Below, one piece after another: positions 1 to 5,519 of a stretch of 6,461 bases of DNA (position 1 is its first letter; every line of letters starts with the position of its first letter). Source of the DNA: Methanosaeta sp. UBA80. GTDB taxonomy: Archaea; Halobacteriota; Methanosarcinia; Methanotrichales; Methanotrichaceae. The stretch is taken from contig DAWB01000231.1 of NCBI GenBank assembly GCA_002505805.1, forward strand, positions 2,260 through 8,720. The letters are read 5' to 3'. The notes beneath the pieces are model-generated. The model was not told where the DNA came from and made no database searches. It saw nothing but the letters and a program-made list of their open reading frames with translations. The position numbers were made by a program, and so were the translations under genes.

Positions 1-1
1 A

Positions 2-523
2 GAGGCCATGCTCCTCTTCGGGGTGCCCCCGGAGAAATATTGTCCCTATATCATCAGCAATTTCGATGATGAGCCTGCTGCCTTTCTTTATTCCTTTGCC
101 GACAACTACAAGGCGGTGAACTACTACCGCTATGATCCTCCGGGAACCACTAAAACCCAGCTTCTCTCATCCATTAAGAGAAATTTAGGGGCGGGAATGC
201 CTTCCATGTTCGGCTTTACAGTTTACACCTCCATCAACCTGGCAGCAGGCAGCGGGGAGATACCCTATCCCTCTCAGGGAGAAAAGATGATGGGGGGACA
301 CGCCGTCTGCGCGGTAGGATATGATGATAGCAAGGTCATAGTCAATCCATCCAACAAAAAATCGAGCAAAGGCGCTCTGCTCATCAGGAACAGCTGGGGT
401 AGCTCCTGGGGAGACAATGGCTACGGCTGGCTTCCTTATGATTATGTCCTGACCGGCCTGGCCAGCGATTGGTGGTCTCTGCTCAAAGCTGATTGGATTG
501 ACACGGGCATGTTTGGAGTTTAA
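2..523 (+). CDS. Papain-family (C1) cysteine peptidase, C-terminal part (5' end outside window)
   Basis: This is the C-terminal part of a papain-like cysteine peptidase, which hydrolyses peptide bonds with a Cys-His-Asn triad. The frame is open to the left edge (codons for Glu-Ala precede the first ATG at 8), and the family normally has this GVPPEKYCPY-like segment in mid-domain, so the ATG at 8 is not the start. Visible catalytic elements are the histidine in GGHAVCAVGYDD (codon 299-301) and the asparagine in RNSWGSSWGDNGYGW (codon 389-391). The nucleophilic cysteine and any signal peptide or propeptide must lie upstream. The protein ends about 45 residues after the Asn motif, so the peptidase domain is C-terminal with no added anchor. 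Many archaeal C1 peptidases are secreted, but that cannot be shown here. A 64-base gap separates it from the next gene. Confidence 0.9.
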   Translation, partial: EAMLLFGVPPEKYCPYIISNFDDEPAAFLYSFADNYKAVNYYRYDPPGTTKTQLLSSIKRNLGAGMPSMFGFTVYTSINLAAGSGEIPYPSQGEKMMGGHAVCAVGYDDSKVIVNPSNKKSSKGALLIRNSWGSSWGDNGYGWLPYDYVLTGLASDWWSLLKADWIDTGMFGV

Positions 524-550
524 ATTGAGAGCATGAGAGGGCCAAGGATT

Positions 551-563
551 ACAGATATATCTT
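551..563 (+). promoter_or_regulatory. Possible TATA box ahead of the DUF1638-thioredoxin pair
   Basis: The gap between the peptidase and the DUF1638 gene contains AGATATATCT at 553-562, a perfect 10-base palindrome and an A/T island in G/C-richer sequence. A purine-rich stretch (AAGGATTA) just upstream could act as a BRE. Placed about 26-32 bases ahead of the ATG at 588, it would give a start of transcription near the start codon and a very short leader. No clear Shine-Dalgarno precedes that ATG, which agrees with a short or leaderless transcript. This is inference from position and composition only. Confidence 0.4.
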
Positions 564-587
564 ATGCCGCCTTGAATTATTCCAGCC

Positions 588-1166
588 ATGTATGCCATCG
601 TCGCTTGCGGCGTCTTTGAAAGGGAAGTGGAACTGCTGCGCCCCAATTTGGGCTTTGCATTTCGAGCCCATTACCTGCCCGCTGGCCTGCATGTGGATTT
701 CGATGACCTCCAGGCGGCTCTTGCCGCTAAGCTGGAGGAGTGCCGCTCTGATGGAGTTGAGGGCATAATTGTGCTCTACGGCCAGTGCCATCCCGACATG
801 GATAGGATCTTAAAGCCATATCATGCCGCACTTATCGACTGCCAGAACTGCGTTGATGCGCTCATAACCAGGAAGGGCATGGAGGATAAAGCGAAAGAGG
901 GGCTTTACTTCTACCTCTCCCCGGGCTGGCTGGATGCCTGGAAGGATATCTTCCGCCGCATGAACTGGGGGGTGGAGGAGGCCAGAATGGGTATGGGATC
1001 ATTTCGAGGCTCGGTATACCTGGACACCCTCAAAGACGCATCCATGCGCGAGAAGGATCTCCTGGAGTTCTTCGACTTCACCAACCTGCCCTTCCACATA
1101 ATGCCTGTGGACCTGGGCCACTTCAGATCCCTCATAATCAAAGCCAAAGAGAGCTTGGAGGATTGA
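588..1166 (+). CDS. DUF1638 family protein
   Basis: This 192-residue protein has the hallmarks of the DUF1638 family, found widely in methanogens and often reported near corrinoid or methyltransferase genes; its biochemical role is unknown. It looks cytoplasmic, without signal peptide or membrane segment. Recognisable parts are the N-terminal IVACGVFEREVELL (residues 4-17), IIVLYGQCHPDM (60-71) and ALIDCQNCVDAL (81-92). Cysteines are at 7, 52, 67, 85 and 88, with His68 beside Cys67, so the cluster Cys67-His68-Cys85-Cys88 could bind a metal or be redox-active; this is inference. An in-frame stop at 573-575 rules out starts further upstream, making the ATG at 588 the first option. The stop is followed two bases later by the likely thioredoxin start, so the pair is probably co-translated. 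Residues 111-140 (SPGWLDAWKD onward) are rich in aromatic residues and methionine. Confidence 0.82.
   Translation: MYAIVACGVFEREVELLRPNLGFAFRAHYLPAGLHVDFDDLQAALAAKLEECRSDGVEGIIVLYGQCHPDMDRILKPYHAALIDCQNCVDALITRKGMEDKAKEGLYFYLSPGWLDAWKDIFRRMNWGVEEARMGMGSFRGSVYLDTLKDASMREKDLLEFFDFTNLPFHIMPVDLGHFRSLIIKAKESLED
1157..1162 (+). promoter_or_regulatory. Ribosome binding site that decides the thioredoxin start
   Basis: GGAGGA lies inside the last codons of the DUF1638 gene. It is 7 bases from the TTG at 1169 but touches the other in-frame TTG at 1163. Normal spacing therefore favours 1169 as the start, and ribosomes ending at 1166 would be in place to reinitiate. Confidence 0.6.
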
Positions 1167-1168
1167 GA

Positions 1169-1576
1169 TTGGACGAGCTGGATGAGATAAAGAGAAAGAA
1201 GATGGAGAAGATGATGAAAGATATGAACAAACCACCTGCGCCTTCCATAGAGCTTCCCGATAAGCCGGTGATCGTCACTGATGCCACCATAGACTCGATG
1301 ACCTCCGCCTATCCCCTCTTCATCCTGGATTGCTGGGCGGAATGGTGCGGACCCTGCCGCATGATCGGCCCCATCATAGAGCAGTTGGCCGCGGAGATGA
1401 AGGGAAGGGCGGTCTTCGGCAAGCTCAACGTGGACCAGAATATGCAGACTGCCAATAAATACAGAATATCGGCCATACCCACCCTGATGATATTCAAGGA
1501 CGGAAAGCTTATTGACAAGCTTGTAGGTGCCTATCCCAAGCCGGCACTGGCGGCAAAGCTGCAAAAATATCTCTGA
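1169..1576 (+). CDS. trxA: Thioredoxin (WCGPC)
   Basis: Thioredoxin is a small cytoplasmic dithiol protein that reduces disulfides in partner proteins and is itself recycled by a thioredoxin reductase. The start is taken as TTG at 1169, 7 bases after a GGAGGA, giving 135 residues; TTG at 1163 would add two. Residues 1-20 form a charged helix (DELDEIKRKKMEKMMKDM) followed by a proline-rich linker. This is an extension beyond the usual core of about 105 residues. The core begins near residue 33 and carries WAEWCGPCRM with the active cysteines at 60 and 63. The cis-proline loop ISAIPTLMIFKDGK and the C-terminal GAYPKPALAAKLQKYL helix follow. All expected catalytic elements are present. It is the last gene of the DUF1638 unit, and that protein, with five cysteines, is an obvious candidate partner by location. 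Confidence 0.93.
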   Translation: MDELDEIKRKKMEKMMKDMNKPPAPSIELPDKPVIVTDATIDSMTSAYPLFILDCWAEWCGPCRMIGPIIEQLAAEMKGRAVFGKLNVDQNMQTANKYRISAIPTLMIFKDGKLIDKLVGAYPKPALAAKLQKYL

Positions 1577-1630
1577 AACCCTTCAGCCAGCAGCTTCAGA
1601 GAAGAACAATTATTTTAAAAATTTTTATTG
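1570..1630 (+). terminator. Hairpin plus T-rich stretch between convergent genes, probably a two-way terminator
   Basis: An 8-base perfect inverted repeat, TCTCTGAA at 1570-1577 and TTCAGAGA at 1595-1602, encloses a 17-base loop and overlaps the thioredoxin stop codon. A competing smaller hairpin uses CTGAA 1573-1577 and TTCAG 1582-1586. Downstream, 1613-1626 reads as T4-A5-T5, giving oligo-T on both strands, which is what archaeal RNA polymerase uses for intrinsic termination. The opposing minus-strand gene ends at 1662, so one A/T island could stop both transcripts. Archaeal terminators do not need hairpins, so the T tract is the firmer part of this call. Confidence 0.5.
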
Positions 1631-1661
1631 AATTAATTAGAACTTCCTCTAGCTCCGGCTT

Positions 1662-2165
1662 TCAGGGAATACCGCTGGCGATCTTGATCCTGGGATATTC
1701 GGATATACTGTAGACCGGGCGGGAGGATAGGTTGGATGGAGGCTGGTAGACCTCCTTTGTCCGGGAGTACGGGCTCATGCTGAAAAGAGGCTTAAAGCTA
1801 TTTGAATAATCGAATTTGGACACATTTCCCACCCTCTGGCTGATATCGAAGGCCCACTGGGCCGGATCCTGGGGAGGTATCACATGGACCGATCTGTTTC
1901 CATAAACATCCAGGTCATTTACTGCTTTTTTCTCCTGGAAGCCAGTTCGAAGAACCTTGCCTGCATTCCGATTTCCTGAGCCCAAAGAGACAACTGCTGA
2001 CTGAACTTGGCTTTCATTGGCAGACATATTTTCATCCAGGCTACTGCTCTGGTTAACCGTGAGATTCACAGTGGCGTTTTGCCTGTCGTCTGCCTCCGCT
2101 CCCAGGAGCAGAATGGCCAGCAGAATTCCCATAAAGATGGTGTTTGGAAGGTTTATCCCCTTCAT
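1662..2165 (-). CDS. Small exported protein of unknown function, rich in N-glycosylation sequons
   Basis: I do not recognise a family for this 167-residue protein. A signal peptide is clear: MKGINLPN, then a hydrophobic core at residues 9-22, with likely cleavage after AEA near 25. The mature part carries eight N-X-S/T sequons, at Asn30, 34, 38, 46, 50, 90, 114 and 145. Five of them lie within 21 residues at the mature N-terminus. It has no cysteine, no second membrane segment and no anchor, so it would be released or held by other surface components. The C-terminal half is rich in Tyr, Pro, Ser and Arg (for example SPYSRTKEVYQPPSNLSSRP), suggesting a flexible or binding region. The ATG at 2165 is preceded by GGAGATGA at 2180-2173 with 7 bases spacing, placed over the end of the upstream gene. 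The 7-base gap to that exported gene suggests a co-expressed pair. Confidence 0.72.
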   Translation of the reverse strand: MKGINLPNTIFMGILLAILLLGAEADDRQNATVNLTVNQSSSLDENMSANESQVQSAVVSLGSGNRNAGKVLRTGFQEKKAVNDLDVYGNRSVHVIPPQDPAQWAFDISQRVGNVSKFDYSNSFKPLFSMSPYSRTKEVYQPPSNLSSRPVYSISEYPRIKIASGIP

Positions 2166-2172
2166 ATCATTC

Positions 2173-2180
2173 TCATCTCC
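2173..2180 (-). promoter_or_regulatory. Shine-Dalgarno inside the end of the upstream gene
   Basis: Read on the minus strand, GGAGATGA at 2180-2173 matches seven of eight bases of the extended archaeal Shine-Dalgarno GGAGGTGA and stands 7 bases before the ATG at 2165. It overlaps the last arginine codon and stop of the preceding gene, which points to translational coupling of the two exported proteins. Confidence 0.55.
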
Positions 2181-3222
2181 TTTTTCGCATAATTGCAGCT
2201 ATGAATATGGCCAGGGCAGCGAGACCGGTGGGCAATCCCGATTCTTCTGCGGTATCTGTGGCATTGACCTTTTGCAGAGGCTCGGCCTCGATCACATTCT
2301 CCTCCAGATCCATAACCGACCCGTCCTGGCTCATAAGGATAGTACGGAGCTGATATATGCCCGGCTCAAGAGTGCCGTTCCAGGTGATCTCTACCGTATC
2401 ATCGTCTCCGGCCAGGAGAACGGGTGTCTTTTTCTCCGTGATATTGAGCAGCGAGCCGTCCTGGTAGAGGATAAAACGCAGATATCCCACAAAGGGAACC
2501 CGAGAGTTGCCCAGCACCGTGGCGCTGGCTCCGGTCTCATCCTGATAGGTCTCGCTGATGGATGCATCATCTACAGCCTGAAACGAATTCATGAAGGCCC
2601 GGATCTGGTTATGATTCAGCTCCACAATCTTCACCCGGCCCTTATATCTGTGCCCCTTTTGCAATATCTGCTTCCAGGCATAGTCCTTGCCGATGGGGGT
2701 GGAATAGCTTCCGGCTATGGGAACAGCCTGCTCTCTTGTTATGTAGACGGCCTTGCCTCCATCCAGCAGCATGTAATAGATATCAACTACAGTGGAATCG
2801 CTGGCGCTGATGGCCAGGTGCATTCCCCGCGAATCAGCCCGAAAGTCCCGCACATCGAACCTTATAGGCTCCACACCACCATGATAGAAATTAAAGCACC
2901 TTTCAGAGATTTTGGTCTGATTATGCACTAGAGAGGCGCAGCAGTTGTAGCTGCCCTTCTCGGCCTGGATGGCCGGCCAGCGTATGGCCCAGGTTCCCGG
3001 ACCGTCCAGGGTAATATTCCGGCTGGCTATCTTCTCTCCATCGTGGATCAGATCCAATTGCAAAGAGCCGGTCCCCTCCCCGTTCACAGTGATATCCGCC
3101 GATTCCATGCTGGAGAAGAGATCGGATATCTCCAGGGATGAAGCTGCTGCTGTGGCCGTATGAGCGGCCAGAACTACCATAAATCCCAGCACTGCCCAAT
3201 GCTGAATTGCCCTCGATTTCAT
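2173..3222 (-). CDS. Exported protein with Ig-like beta regions and a C-terminal membrane anchor
   Basis: This surface protein of 349 residues has no family I can name. The ATG at 3222 was chosen because it gives a compact signal peptide: MKSR, a hydrophobic core at about 8-20, and a small-residue stretch ending near 27. A TTG at 3231 would add only MAP. The mature part is predicted mostly beta. Two stretches look alike: residues about 45-112 and about 245-312. In each, a strand with a W followed by a G-x-Y turn (WAIRW...KGSYNC and VEITWNGTLEPGIYQL) suggests related Ig-like modules. Sequons are at Asn69, 101, 260, 282 and 320. Cysteines at 94, 95 and 109 could form a disulfide. The C-terminus, SGLPTGLAALAIFIAAIMRKRR-like in order (short motif, about 13 hydrophobic residues, basic tail), resembles archaeal surface-sorting tails or a plain stop-transfer anchor. 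It is followed 7 bases later by the sequon-rich gene. Confidence 0.7.
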   Translation of the reverse strand: MKSRAIQHWAVLGFMVVLAAHTATAAASSLEISDLFSSMESADITVNGEGTGSLQLDLIHDGEKIASRNITLDGPGTWAIRWPAIQAEKGSYNCCASLVHNQTKISERCFNFYHGGVEPIRFDVRDFRADSRGMHLAISASDSTVVDIYYMLLDGGKAVYITREQAVPIAGSYSTPIGKDYAWKQILQKGHRYKGRVKIVELNHNQIRAFMNSFQAVDDASISETYQDETGASATVLGNSRVPFVGYLRFILYQDGSLLNITEKKTPVLLAGDDDTVEITWNGTLEPGIYQLRTILMSQDGSVMDLEENVIEAEPLQKVNATDTAEESGLPTGLAALAIFIAAIMRKRR

Positions 3223-3265
3223 AGGAGCCAACCTGCCTTAATTTTCAAGACCCATTTCTCTGAGA

Positions 3266-3278
3266 TGGTTTAAAACTG
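3266..3278 (-). promoter_or_regulatory. Weak TATA-like element in the 64-base gap before the exported pair
   Basis: On the minus strand, AGTTTTAAACC at about 3277-3267 is the most TATA-like sequence between the protease stop (3287) and the ATG at 3222. It would place transcription start near 3240-3247 and leave a leader of about 20 bases. GCAGG at 3236-3232, with 9 bases to the ATG, is a modest ribosome binding site. The gap is longer than the others in this strand's gene run, so an internal promoter is reasonable, but the match is loose. Confidence 0.3.
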
Positions 3279-3286
3279 ACGTGCCG

Positions 3287-4936
3287 CTAGATAAATAGCC
3301 CGTTGGTGAAGGGGGCGATAATGGTTATGAGCAAAGATGTCAGAACCAGCCATGTGAGTATTGCCACAGTGGTTCTGGTGAGCCTTTCTGCCTCCTCTGC
3401 TCTTACGATTCGCTCGAATCCCGACTGGACCAGATCCCGGAAGATATGCCCTCCGTCCAGAGGCACGGCGGGAAGGCAGTTGAAGAGGCCAGCATAGAGA
3501 TTGATCCAGCCGATCCAGAGCAATAGGTTGGCGATCCAGAAGAGCTTCTCTCCCAGGGGCTCAGCCCATCCGCTTGGCTCAAAGACCGCAGTCAGCCAGC
3601 CGGAAAAGCCGGGGAAGCCCTTCTGAGAGAGGCCTGGTACGCCGGCAAAGGGAAGGGAGAGCATGAGATGAAAGCCGCTCATGCCCATGCCGGGCAATGC
3701 CCTGAGCTGCTCCAGAAACTGTCTGGCAGGAGCCTCCTGGAAGGTTGCCCCACCGCTAAATACGGCATTTCCGGATATGGCTATGCCTATGAATCCGCCC
3801 TGCTCCCCATCGGCATCATCATCTCTGGCGGTGAGGTTTACCGGGTAGGTCCGGCCCTGAGCGGTAGTAATATTCACTATCTGACCGGGATGGGTGGAGT
3901 TCATCAGCTCCCGGAAGCCAGCCAGGTCTGCTGTCTTTTGGCCGTCGATTTCGGTTATGACGCTATTGGCCGGAAGCCCGGCCTGGTAGGCTCCCGAGTC
4001 CTTGAATATGGATCCCACCAAGATGCCCCGCTGGGGCTGACCGGTGACAGAAAGCGGGCTTTCTCTATCCTTAAAAAGCAGGCTCAATTTGCCCTGTTCT
4101 GATGCGCCGACCAGATCCTGGTAGAATTGCTTTAAACTGCTCACATCTTCGCCATTGGCCTGCATTAAAACCATGCCCATGGCATAGCCGTCCTCCTGGG
4201 CCTCAGAGTTCTCCTCTACATCGACCACAATCAGGCGGTCCACGGGAGATATGGCTCCGATCACCGGCCCAAAGAAGAGAGCCATGGCTGCTGCCGCCAC
4301 TATGAAATTGGATATAACCCCGGCGGATAGAATCCGGATTCTCGCCCTTTTGTCCACCAGTGGGGGCCTGTCCTTGCCTCCGAAGAGCTCTTCGTCGTCG
4401 GGCTCGACAAATGCGGCAATGGGAGCTATCAAAACTGTGACAATTCCCATGGACTTGACCCGCACTCCCTCTACCCGGCTCAATATACCGTGAGCAAACT
4501 CGTGCACCAGAAGGGTCACAAAGAGGGCTATCCAGCCCCAGAGGAAGGGTATGTACTCGTTTAATCCCGGGATGAGCAGTATATTTCTCGGTTCATTATA
4601 GCTGCTGGGCTCAGGAGGCTCCTGGATCATAAGAAATGTCATGAGCAGGACCAGCATGAGGAAGTAGGCCATGCTCAAGACCACCAGGGGTATGCCCGCT
4701 GAGGCCACCAGCCTCCAGAAGAGCTTGGGCCGGGCCAGCTTATCCAGAAGATCCAGGCCCCTGGTGGTGCGAAAGAAGATAGCCAGGGGGATTCCCAGAA
4801 TGCTTCCCACGCTGATGCCCCGGCTCTTCCACTCTTCACTGTCCCTCAAAGGCAGGAGGAGGATGGCATAAAGGCCAATTAGAGCTGCGGCTATGAGCAG
4901 CCAATCCACGGTCTCAAGCTCAAGCTGCAGCTCCAA
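3287..4936 (-). CDS. Site-2-type intramembrane zinc metalloprotease (M50) with two PDZ domains
   Basis: Site-2 proteases cleave substrates within or near the membrane using zinc, often releasing a regulatory or surface protein. Numbering here is for the longest form (551 residues, TTG at 4942). Membrane segments appear at about 14-32, 82-106, 132-153, 163-179, 205-230, 466-487 and 525-546. The metalloprotease motif HEFAH is at 147-151, the family SAGVISNF motif at 206-213, and the third zinc-ligand motif VPLDGGH at 493-499. Two PDZ-like domains lie between: about 232-295 and 305-370 (GILVGSIFKDSGAYQAG opening the second). A very acidic loop, RDDDADGE, follows at 373-380. This layout recalls bacterial RseP rather than the minimal archaeal enzyme. 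A GAGG at 4948-4945 is only 2 bases from TTG 4942 but 8 from TTG 4936, so the latter is preferred (549 residues). Catalytic residues are intact. The natural substrate is not shown; the adjacent surface proteins are candidates by position only. Confidence 0.92.
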   Translation of the reverse strand: MELQLELETVDWLLIAAALIGLYAILLLPLRDSEEWKSRGISVGSILGIPLAIFFRTTRGLDLLDKLARPKLFWRLVASAGIPLVVLSMAYFLMLVLLMTFLMIQEPPEPSSYNEPRNILLIPGLNEYIPFLWGWIALFVTLLVHEFAHGILSRVEGVRVKSMGIVTVLIAPIAAFVEPDDEELFGGKDRPPLVDKRARIRILSAGVISNFIVAAAAMALFFGPVIGAISPVDRLIVVDVEENSEAQEDGYAMGMVLMQANGEDVSSLKQFYQDLVGASEQGKLSLLFKDRESPLSVTGQPQRGILVGSIFKDSGAYQAGLPANSVITEIDGQKTADLAGFRELMNSTHPGQIVNITTAQGRTYPVNLTARDDDADGEQGGFIGIAISGNAVFSGGATFQEAPARQFLEQLRALPGMGMSGFHLMLSLPFAGVPGLSQKGFPGFSGWLTAVFEPSGWAEPLGEKLFWIANLLLWIGWINLYAGLFNCLPAVPLDGGHIFRDLVQSGFERIVRAEEAERLTRTTVAILTWLVLTSLLITIIAPFTNGLFI

Positions 4937-4946
4937 AATCAAGTCC

Positions 4947-5519
4947 TCAGAGTATGCCCTGCTCCTTCAGCTCTTCCATGGCCAGCTCCCTATGCTTCTT
5001 CTCCAGAAAGCTGTAGACATTGCCGTGAGGAGCGCCATCAAGCAGCATCTCAATGGCCGTTCTGGCTACCCGGATCTGCTCCGGATAGCCCAGCAGGGAG
5101 ACCGTCTTGCCATAGACGGATACCCTTGCCCCGGATAGCCTCTCCATTATCTCCCGGGAGCGTCCGTCCTTGCCAATTATACGACCTTTGATCCTGGCCA
5201 TATCGCTCCTGGTGCCCACCATCTTGGAGAGGTCCATCACATCCAGCATGAGCATGTCGTCTTCCAGTATGGCAAGGGACCTCTCCGGGGAGAAGCCCCT
5301 ACCAATGGCTTTTACCAAATCCAGGACCCGCAGTCCCTGCAATGGGTCCTCGGCCGAGGCTATGGAGACCGTGCCTGTTTCGCTGTCGATCTCCAGCGTG
5401 GTCTTGGTCTTCTCTTCTATCAAATGTTTCATGGACCCGCCCGGTCCCACCAGGACGCCCACCCGCTCCTCGGGAATCTTGATATCCAATTCAATCAATC
5501 CTTCTTTTTTCCATCTCAT
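4947..5519 (-). CDS. dim2: Dim2/Pno1-like KH-domain RNA-binding protein
   Basis: Archaeal Dim2 (Pno1/Krr1 relative) binds RNA and is linked to 16S rRNA 3'-end processing and small-subunit maturation. Two KH domains are visible: the first with IPEERVGVLVGPGG (GxxG at residues 25-28), the second with RIKGRIIGKDGRSREIME (GxxG at 116-119). The C-terminal GAPHGNVYSFLEKKHRE is characteristic of the family. Length, 190 residues, is normal. The ATG at 5519 lies inside the RIO1 gene, overlapping it by 29 bases, and has no clear Shine-Dalgarno. AAGGA at 5503-5499 would better suit a TTG at 5489, 9 bases downstream, shortening the protein by 10 residues to MDIKIPEER; TTG 5498 is a third option. The true start is uncertain. 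It is followed within 4-10 bases by the M50 protease and preceded by RIO1, its functional partner in ribosome biogenesis. Confidence 0.88.
   Translation of the reverse strand: MRWKKEGLIELDIKIPEERVGVLVGPGGSMKHLIEEKTKTTLEIDSETGTVSIASAEDPLQGLRVLDLVKAIGRGFSPERSLAILEDDMLMLDVMDLSKMVGTRSDMARIKGRIIGKDGRSREIMERLSGARVSVYGKTVSLLGYPEQIRVARTAIEMLLDGAPHGNVYSFLEKKHRELAMEELKEQGIL

Noticed and set aside
8..10. ATG at 8 as the true start of the C1 peptidase
   Set aside because: The frame is open to the window edge and the ATG falls in the middle of the conserved domain, after the catalytic cysteine would be expected.
185..646. Minus-strand open frame opposite the C1 peptidase
   Set aside because: It is antisense to the His and Asn catalytic motifs and crosses an intergenic gap; no family features.
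911..1564. Minus-strand open frame (217 codons) opposite DUF1638 and thioredoxin
   Set aside because: It spans the antisense of two well-supported genes, including the WCGPC region, and its translation is low-complexity with no domain.
2017..2931. Long plus-strand open frame (304 codons) opposite the exported genes
   Set aside because: It runs antisense to a protein with a signal peptide, sequons and an anchor, has no recognisable motif, and starts inside another gene. It is a shadow frame.
3668..4102. Plus-strand open frame opposite the second PDZ region of the protease
   Set aside because: It is antisense to a conserved domain; the minus frame has clear PDZ and protease motifs.
4905..4935. 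Short CTTGAG repeat at the start of the protease gene as a regulatory repeat
   Set aside because: It is two tandem copies encoding a Leu-Glu run at the N-terminus, too short to be more than codon-level repetition.
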